Origin: Desulfobacteraceae bacterium | Lineage (GTDB): Bacteria; Desulfobacterota; DSM-4660; Desulfatiglandales; HGW-15 | NCBI GenBank assembly: GCA_003819975.1 | Contig: RPPU01000097.1 | Span: 1-10,819, forward strand | Reading direction: 5' to 3' | Length of the DNA stretch: 10,819 bases | Part shown: positions 5,862 through 10,819 of the stretch, in pieces | Position numbering within the stretch: position 1 is the stretch's first letter | How the letters are laid out: each line of letters opens with the position of its first letter | Translations under genes and position numbers: made by a program | Notes under the pieces: generated by a model | Seen by the model: only the letters and a program-made list of their open reading frames with translations | The model's database searches: none | What the model was told of the DNA's origin: nothing

Positions 5862-6555
5862 TAAAAAACATGAAATTTTAGCGATCATCCCCGCCCGGGG
5901 AGGGTCAAAGGGTATTCCGCGTAAAAATATCAAGGAACTTTGCGGCAAACCGTTGATCGCCTATTCCATTGAAGTAGCCTTAAAAACAAAAAAAATCGAT
6001 CGGGTGCTGGTTTCGACCGATGATGAAGAAATCGCCGAAATATCGAAAAATTATGGCGCGGACGTACCGTTTTTAAGGCCTAAAGAGATCGCCCAGGACC
6101 GCTCCAATCTTCTGGACACCATTAACTTTACTTTATCGCGATTAGGCGAAACCGGATATCGTCCCTACGTGCTCGTCATCCTTTATCCCACCCACCCTTT
6201 TCGTTCCGTGGCTTTATTGAATTTTCTTTTGCAACAAGCTCAAAACGGACACAGTCAAGTGAATACGGCAAAAAAAATAGTCCACGACCCATGCTCTCTT
6301 TTTCAAAGATCGCTCGATCGGAAGCTGAAGCCGTTGTTGACTTCCCCTAAAATCCCGGATCCATCGCCCGGAGAAATTTTTTTTAAACATTCCGGATTGT
6401 TTCACAGCATGACCTATGGCGGCCGGACTAAAAATTATCTGCACATTCTTGAAAATCCGATCCAATGGCTGGATATCGACACGCCCGATGACTTCCATCT
6501 GGCCGAAGAAGTCATTAAAAACAATTTATTCGATTTTTCCAACGATCCTGCATAA
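5848..6555 (+). CDS. neuA: Acylneuraminate cytidylyltransferase family protein (CMP-nonulosonate synthetase 1)
   Basis: The protein has 235 residues, the normal length for catalytic NeuA/PseF/LegF domains. The enzyme class uses CTP to make a CMP-activated nonulosonic acid in the cytoplasm. It has the nucleotide-binding signature IPARGGSKGIPRKNI (14-28; R17, K21), VLVSTDDEEIAE, and the Asp pair D209/D211 (LDIDTPDDF) equivalent to the metal-binding aspartates of meningococcal CMP-NeuAc synthetase. The usual LQPTSPLR loop reads YPTHPFRS (113-120), a divergence that may affect the substrate. I placed the start at ATG 5848, inside the glycosyltransferase gene. A longer frame from 5749 only adds out-of-frame glycosyltransferase sequence and puts extra residues before the first conserved strand. 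It ends in TAATG, overlapping the next start by one base. Its A/T-rich codon use looks slightly different from the neuB genes. The exact sugar is not determined. Confidence 0.9.
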   Translation: MSPCDKKHEILAIIPARGGSKGIPRKNIKELCGKPLIAYSIEVALKTKKIDRVLVSTDDEEIAEISKNYGADVPFLRPKEIAQDRSNLLDTINFTLSRLGETGYRPYVLVILYPTHPFRSVALLNFLLQQAQNGHSQVNTAKKIVHDPCSLFQRSLDRKLKPLLTSPKIPDPSPGEIFFKHSGLFHSMTYGGRTKNYLHILENPIQWLDIDTPDDFHLAEEVIKNNLFDFSNDPA

Positions 6556-8021
6556 TGCGGACCATTCTTCCCATATTTTGGACGGCTCAGGATCCGATCC
6601 GGGATCATTTTGACGACCGGGCCTTCATCGGCCGTTTTTTCGAAACGGTCGTTTGTGCGACCGGTCCGGAATCTGTTTTTGTTTTCACGGATAGCCAAGA
6701 AGTTCGTAACCTGGCCGAACGCATGGCATTGACCCCCATACGGATGCGTCACAAAATCGCGTCGCATACCCCGGCCTATCTGCCGGTCGGCGGCAGGGAA
6801 TCGATCGATCACCTGGAACTGGTTTTCAAGGCCGAACCGGATGAATCCCTGATTCTGAACTTTCGGAACCCGCTCATCGCTCCGCAAACCATCCGGACTT
6901 TCATCCAAACCTTCCGAACGGCTCGGCCGCCCGTTTTAATGAGCGGAGTGGTCCCGGTCGATCATCCTTGTCAACTCTATCGGAATTATTGCGCCCAATA
7001 TCGCTTTGTTCATTTTTTGGATGCAAGGACCGCTCCTTTCCCCTATCTGGAAAGAATAAATCGATTTTTTCCCGGTGAATCCGCTTCCGGCAAATTTTGT
7101 CTGAGCAAACCTTTTCATTTCGATTGGGAAGCTGCGAATGATGCAACCGAAAGTCCGTCCGGGTTATATATACCGGTATTGAACGAGATGTTTGTGCCGG
7201 TGCGCAATCCCGTGAAACCGGGCTTGGTTGCTTTGGAAAAAATCCCCGGCACCGCGCCGCCCTCTCTTTTTTGGATTCGGGAAACCTCGCAAACCGCCAG
7301 GATCCTGTTTCAACTTCCGCGGACGACTCCGGGCAGTCGCGAGTCGTTATCAATGCCCGAAAATACGACTTTGGAAGGAGTTGCATTCAATGCCGATTAT
7401 TCCGGCCTGAGCTCCCGGCTTTTTAAACAAACCGGCGCTTCTGAATTTTATTTAATAAATGAAAGCCATCAGCCCCAAGCAAAGCTTTTAAAAAGCAGCA
7501 TTGTTTTACTGGACGAAACCGGCGCTTTCCAGGACGACTTCCGGGAATTGGAACCTGGTCGATCGCTCAACCGATTCCCGCTCCGCATCCGTGAAAACTC
7601 GGCCGGTCTGGTCCAAACCGATCAAACCTTGGCCCATGGTCCTTCCTTTGACCGGTATGAACCGTTTCCGCCGCCGGAAGGTCTTTGGAAGTATGAAAAC
7701 GGCCGCCTGATCAACTGTTTGAACGGAAATCCGATTTTGGGGCGACAGGATTTTCCGGATATATTCCAACCGGACGGATCTTTGCTTATGCTTCAAAGTA
7801 CAATCGTCGATTTCTTGGATCAAACGATTGCCCAAGGTCGGGCGGAAGGATTTTGGATAAAACAGGAACAATCCATTCAAATCCGCACAAAACTGGATTG
7901 GCTGAAATATCAAATCCTGTCCCAAGCCGATCCACCGGCCGGAAAGGACGCATCCGAGGACTGCACCCATGATCCCGACCGGAACGCTTTGCATTCACGG
8001 CCGGTCTGCGCCCGTCTCTAA
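6555..8021 (+). CDS. Degenerate, split NeuA-like (cytidylyltransferase-fold) protein, probably non-catalytic
   Basis: The protein has 488 residues and I know no named family for it. Residues 1-150 follow the order of a NeuA N-terminal half: SVFVFTDSQEVRNLAE resembles the STDDEEIAE strand-helix, and SLILNFRNPLIAPQTI stands where LLQPTSPLRT is expected, followed by VLMSGVVPVDHPCQLYRN. Residues about 385-455 follow the C-terminal half: ILGRQDFPDIFQPDGSLLML resembles RQDLPEVYxxNGAIY, and SIQIRTKLDW (440-449) resembles SIDIDTEEDF. The key residues are gone: the ARGGSK signature is absent near residues 5-20, and the metal-binding Asp pair is Q442/R444. A segment of about 200 residues (about 160-370), in which I recognise nothing, separates the halves. 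The frame is open throughout and tightly coupled to its neighbours (1-bp overlap upstream, directly abutting downstream), so it is not an obvious pseudogene. A partner, scaffold or altered-specificity transferase are all possible. Confidence 0.75.
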   Translation: MRTILPIFWTAQDPIRDHFDDRAFIGRFFETVVCATGPESVFVFTDSQEVRNLAERMALTPIRMRHKIASHTPAYLPVGGRESIDHLELVFKAEPDESLILNFRNPLIAPQTIRTFIQTFRTARPPVLMSGVVPVDHPCQLYRNYCAQYRFVHFLDARTAPFPYLERINRFFPGESASGKFCLSKPFHFDWEAANDATESPSGLYIPVLNEMFVPVRNPVKPGLVALEKIPGTAPPSLFWIRETSQTARILFQLPRTTPGSRESLSMPENTTLEGVAFNADYSGLSSRLFKQTGASEFYLINESHQPQAKLLKSSIVLLDETGAFQDDFRELEPGRSLNRFPLRIRENSAGLVQTDQTLAHGPSFDRYEPFPPPEGLWKYENGRLINCLNGNPILGRQDFPDIFQPDGSLLMLQSTIVDFLDQTIAQGRAEGFWIKQEQSIQIRTKLDWLKYQILSQADPPAGKDASEDCTHDPDRNALHSRPVCARL

Positions 8022-8765
8022 ATGAACCCGAATCGAAAAATCTTGGCGCTGGTCACGGCTCGCGGCGGTTCAACGCGGGTGCCGGGCAAAAATATTAAGA
8101 TGCTGGCCGGCAAACCGCTGTTGGCCTGGACCCTGGAAGCGGTCCGGCATGCCAACCTGGAAAACATAAGGTTGATGGTCTCCACCGAAGACGAAAAAAT
8201 CGCCGCAGTCGGCAAGGAATGGGGCGCTGAAGTTCCTTTCCTGCGCCCCTCGGCCCTGGCTGCCGCCGATGCGACCTCCGAAGCGGTTGTGCGGCACGCC
8301 GTAGACTGGCTGGATCATCACGATCATTACCGTCCTGATTTGATTTTACTGCTGCAGCCCACCTCGCCGTTCCGTTCCTGCCGGGATCTCCGCGATATCC
8401 TGGGCCTTCAAGATGAAACCGACGCCGATGCCGTGGTCGGCGTGACCCGCTACACCCGGCGTCTGCAATGGCTGCAAAACGCGGACGCACAAGGGATCTT
8501 GACCGGTCCTTTGCTGCCGGAAAGTCGGACACGTTCAACGGAACATCCCGCGGCTTACGAATTCAACGGCGCCCTTTACTTGATTAAAACAGCCGTATTC
8601 ATGCGCGAGCAAACCTTTTACCCGGCTCATACGCGTATCTATGTCATGCCGCCGGAACGCTCCTGGGATATAGACAACGAATTCGACTTTCTGATCGCCG
8701 ATCTGCTCATGCAATACCAACAAAAAAATGGCTCAGATAGGCAAAATTTCTCTTTTTTAAAATGA
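8022..8765 (+). CDS. neuA: Acylneuraminate cytidylyltransferase family protein (CMP-nonulosonate synthetase 2)
   Basis: The protein has 247 residues and is a full-length NeuA-type CMP-sugar synthetase. It has the CTP-binding signature TARGGSTRVPGKNI (12-25; R14, K23), LMVSTEDEKIAAV, the classical LLQPTSPFRS loop, YEFNGALYLIK, and SWDIDNEFDF with the metal-binding Asp pair D216/D218. One signature position is unusual: Thr18 replaces the Lys of the common GGSK. The C-terminal segment after about residue 230 is a short polar tail. The ATG at 8022 follows the stop of the preceding gene without a gap (TAAATG), so translation is probably coupled. No separate ribosome binding site is obvious. Of the two intact synthetases this one has the more canonical substrate loop. 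It lies nearer to the meningococcal-type NeuB and NeuC, so it may belong to their pathway. That pairing is inference. Confidence 0.92.
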   Translation: MNPNRKILALVTARGGSTRVPGKNIKMLAGKPLLAWTLEAVRHANLENIRLMVSTEDEKIAAVGKEWGAEVPFLRPSALAAADATSEAVVRHAVDWLDHHDHYRPDLILLLQPTSPFRSCRDLRDILGLQDETDADAVVGVTRYTRRLQWLQNADAQGILTGPLLPESRTRSTEHPAAYEFNGALYLIKTAVFMREQTFYPAHTRIYVMPPERSWDIDNEFDFLIADLLMQYQQKNGSDRQNFSFLK

Positions 8766-8773
8766 CCCTATTC

Positions 8774-8801
8774 TCTTAATTCTTAATTCTAACTTCTGAC
8801 T
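8774..8801. repeat. Degenerate 7-bp tandem array (four units) before neuB
   Basis: Four phased heptamers fill most of the 44-bp gap: TCTTAAT twice, then TCTAACT and TCTGACT. The nonamer CTAACTTCT (8789-8797) also occurs at 4681-4689. Like the other arrays it is pyrimidine-rich on the coding strand and lies just upstream of a gene start. Confidence 0.65.
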
Positions 8802-8809
8802 GCTATCTT

Positions 8810-9847
8810 ATGAATACCTTTGAAATAGCCGGCCGTAAAATCGGACCCGAAAATCCCCCCCTGGTCATCGCCGAGATCGGCATCAACCATGAAGGGGATT
8901 TCCGCAAGGCGCTCCGCCTGATCGACGAGGCCCGGTCCGTGGGTTGCGAGTGCGTCAAATTTCAGTGCCATATCATTGATGATGAAATGATTCCCAACCG
9001 GGTTGTGCCCGGCAATGCCCGCGAATCCATCTGGGAAATCATGCAACGCTGCGCCCTGAATGAAGAAGAAGAAAGCCTGCTGAAACAATATACGGAATCC
9101 AAAGGTATGATCTTTCTCAGCACGCCCTTTTCGCGGTCCGCCGCCGAACGCCTGCAGCGCCTGAAAGTCCCCGCCTTTAAAATCGGATCGGGCGAATGCA
9201 ACAACCATCCGCTGGTTAAGCATATTGCCGCTTACGGCAAACCCGTGATTCTCAGCACCGGCATGAACGACCTGGACTCGATCGACCGCTCGGTTAAAAT
9301 TCTCCGGAGCAGCGGCGTCCCGTTTGCCCTGATGCACTGCACCAGTCTCTATCCGACTCCTTACGATAAAATCCGCTTGGGGGCTCTGGCCGAGTTGCAG
9401 GCCGCTTTTCCCGATGCCGTTGTCGGCCTTTCGGATCATTCTCCGGACAACTACGCTTGTCTGGGAGCCGCGGCCCTAGGCGCTTGTCTGCTGGAACGCC
9501 ATTTCACCGCGGATAAAAACTGGCCGGGACCGGATATCCCGATCTCCATGAATCCAGCCGAATTGCAGGACTTGATCCAAGGCAGCCGCGCCATTTACCT
9601 GGCGCGCGGCGGGCATAAACGGATTTTGCCCGAAGAACAACCCACCATCGATTTCGCTTACGCCTGCGTGGTTTCCTTGCGCGACATCCGTGCCGGCGAA
9701 ACCCTGAATTCGGACAATATTTGGGTTAAACGGCCCGGCACCGGAGAAATCAAGGCCGAACACTATGAAAGCCTGCTCGGTTGCAGACTGGTTTGCGCCG
9801 TCTCTAAAAACGAACAACTCGCCTGGAAGCAGATCGAACATGCCTAA
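8810..9847 (+). CDS. neuB: N-acetylneuraminate / legionaminic acid synthase (NeuB/LegI type)
   Basis: The protein has 345 residues, the usual NeuB length. It condenses PEP with ManNAc, or with its 2,4-diacetamido-trideoxy analogue, to form a nine-carbon nonulosonic acid. Motifs in order: AEIGINHEGD, VKFQ (about 48-51), FKIGSGECNN (about 123-132, with the catalytic-site Glu), STGM, GLSDHSPDNYACLG (from 206; H210), ERHFT (H231) and PGPDIPISMNP. The SAF domain covers about 282-345 and includes KRPGTG. These motifs match the meningococcal NeuB / LegI branch and differ from both the fusion at 2681 and PseI (KIASFE, EKHF). It overlaps neuC by 8 bp. Telling Neu5Ac from legionaminate needs the sugar-modifying genes that would normally lie nearby and are not in this window. 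The start ATG is preceded by the heptamer array with no visible Shine-Dalgarno, which is odd for a biosynthetic gene. Confidence 0.95.
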   Translation: MNTFEIAGRKIGPENPPLVIAEIGINHEGDFRKALRLIDEARSVGCECVKFQCHIIDDEMIPNRVVPGNARESIWEIMQRCALNEEEESLLKQYTESKGMIFLSTPFSRSAAERLQRLKVPAFKIGSGECNNHPLVKHIAAYGKPVILSTGMNDLDSIDRSVKILRSSGVPFALMHCTSLYPTPYDKIRLGALAELQAAFPDAVVGLSDHSPDNYACLGAAALGACLLERHFTADKNWPGPDIPISMNPAELQDLIQGSRAIYLARGGHKRILPEEQPTIDFAYACVVSLRDIRAGETLNSDNIWVKRPGTGEIKAEHYESLLGCRLVCAVSKNEQLAWKQIEHA

Positions 9848-10819
9848 AAAAATTCTTTTTTTAACCAGCACGCGCGCCGATTTCGGAAAATTGAAATCGT
9901 TGATGCGCGCCGTGGATTTGGCGGGGGAATTCATCCTGCATATCTTCGTCACCGGCATGCACGTGCTGCCCAAGTACGGCAATACCGGGGATGAAGTCGA
10001 GAAAGCCGGCTTTAAATCCATTTTCAAGTTCATCAATCAGAAATCGAACGACACCATGGACTGCATTTTGGCCAATACCATCCAGGGCTTGACCAGCTAT
10101 ATCGGTTTGCAAAAACCCGATCTGTTGGTCATCCACGGCGACCGGGCCGAGGCCCTGGCCGGCGCCATTGTCGGCGCCTTCAACAACATCCTGGTGGCCC
10201 ATATCGAAGGCGGTGAAATCTCCGGCGCCATCGATGAATCCATCCGCCACTCCATTTCCAAGCTGGCTCATCTGCATTTCGTGGCCAATACCGAAGCCAA
10301 GCAGCGTCTCCTGCACATGGGCGAATCGTCGGCCAATATCTTCGTGATCGGTTCGCCCGATCTGGACTTGATGTCGTCCGATACCCTGCCCGCTTTGGAA
10401 GAAGTAAAACGCTATTATGAAATTCCCTTTGAGCGCTATGCCCTCTTCACCTATCATCCTGTCAGCAGCAGCTTGCAGAATCTGATGGCGCGCAGCAAGG
10501 AAATCATTGCGACCCTGAAACAATCCGACCGCAACTATGTCGCCATTTACCCGAATAACGATCCCGGTTCCGAAATCATCATCGAACAACTGGAGGCTTT
10601 GCGCAACGACAAACGCTTCCGGATTTTCCCCTCGTTGCGCTTCGAGTCGTTCCTGGTCCTGCTGAAACACGCCGAATTCATGATCGGCAATTCGAGCGCG
10701 GCCGTGCGCGAAGCTCCTTTTTACGGCATCCGCTCGATCAACCTGGGCGACCGCCAGAACGGCCGCTTCCAGTGCGACTCCATCATCAATACCCCGGAAA
10801 CGGCCGTCGCGATCCTGGC
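9840..10819 (+). CDS. neuC: Hydrolysing UDP-N-acetyl-sugar 2-epimerase, NeuC/LegG type (3' end cut)
   Basis: The window ends in this gene; 326 residues are visible of an expected 370-390. The enzyme epimerises and hydrolyses a UDP-sugar (UDP-GlcNAc for NeuC, the 4-acetamido-6-deoxy analogue for LegG) to give the NeuB substrate and UDP. Signatures are KKILFLTSTRADFGKLKSL at the N-terminus, HGDRAEALAGA (from H99), HIEGGEISG (121-129), ESIRHSISKLAH, the His in FTYHPV (H206), and GNSSAAVREAP (283-293) in the UDP-binding site. The HGDRAEALAG and IEGGE-SG pattern fits the hydrolysing enzymes better than the non-hydrolysing WecB/MnaA group. It begins inside neuB (ATG 9840, neuB stop 9845-9847), an 8-bp overlap implying translational coupling and a joint pathway step. 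No damage is visible. Confidence 0.93.
   Translation, partial: MPKKILFLTSTRADFGKLKSLMRAVDLAGEFILHIFVTGMHVLPKYGNTGDEVEKAGFKSIFKFINQKSNDTMDCILANTIQGLTSYIGLQKPDLLVIHGDRAEALAGAIVGAFNNILVAHIEGGEISGAIDESIRHSISKLAHLHFVANTEAKQRLLHMGESSANIFVIGSPDLDLMSSDTLPALEEVKRYYEIPFERYALFTYHPVSSSLQNLMARSKEIIATLKQSDRNYVAIYPNNDPGSEIIIEQLEALRNDKRFRIFPSLRFESFLVLLKHAEFMIGNSSAAVREAPFYGIRSINLGDRQNGRFQCDSIINTPETAVAIL

Noticed and set aside
6555..8021. Pseudogene of neuA
   Set aside because: Catalytic motifs are lost, but a 488-codon frame with coupled start and stop is intact and contains a long added segment, so decay alone does not explain it.
8789..9439. 216-codon open frame on the - strand
   Set aside because: Antisense to neuB, whose catalytic motifs are clear.
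2681..9847. Recent tandem duplication of one neuB to give two copies flanking the cluster
   Set aside because: The two proteins fall into different motif classes (GYSGHD versus GLSDHS), so they are old paralogues or separately acquired genes.
9861..10670. 269-codon open frame on the - strand
   Set aside because: It lies entirely opposite the well-supported neuC gene, whose family motifs are continuous through this stretch; its translation shows no known family pattern.

Overview
All recognisable genes lie on the + strand. The window opens with the 3' end of a hybrid sensor kinase. The rest is a cell-surface sugar locus built around nonulosonic (sialic/legionaminic-type) acids. The organism looks like a Gram-negative bacterium with moderately high GC and many two-component systems. 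The kinase sequence and the short-period intergenic repeats suggest Desulfobacterota to me, but that is an impression and not a demonstrated assignment.

Layout: 1-1611, hybrid histidine kinase (HisKA, HATPase, two REC domains), start outside the window. 1612-2044, a gap with a 12-bp-period array, an 8-bp-period array, a possible small ORF and possible operator repeats. 2045-2668, winged-helix plus Rossmann-like regulator. 2681-4549, a NeuB/NANS-type synthase fused to a xylose-isomerase-like TIM barrel. 4550-4904, a gap with hairpins and a 13-unit octamer array. 4905-5861, GT-B-like glycosyltransferase. 5848-6555, CMP-sugar synthetase 1. 6555-8021, a 488-residue protein that looks like a cytidylyltransferase split by an insertion of about 200 residues and stripped of its catalytic residues. 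8022-8765, CMP-sugar synthetase 2. 8766-8809, a heptamer array. 8810-9847, a second, meningococcal-NeuB/LegI-type synthase. 9840 to the end, NeuC/LegG-type hydrolysing UDP-sugar 2-epimerase, cut by the window edge.

How the genes fit together: NeuC would release a mannosamine-type sugar from a UDP-sugar, the second NeuB would condense it with PEP, and a NeuA homologue would activate the product with CMP. The first NeuB is of a different subfamily (human NANS-like motifs) and carries an extra barrel. With two intact NeuA homologues, this suggests a second nonulosonate or a modified one. The genes from 4905 to 8765 overlap or abut, as do those at 8810 and 9840, so they are probably co-translated. 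The regulator at 2045 sits 12 bp before the first synthase and may control the locus.

The least ordinary parts are the degenerate NeuA-like protein at 6555, the synthase-barrel fusion at 2681, and three kinds of phased, degenerate, pyrimidine-rich short repeats (periods 12, 8 and 7 bp) confined to the three longest gaps between genes.
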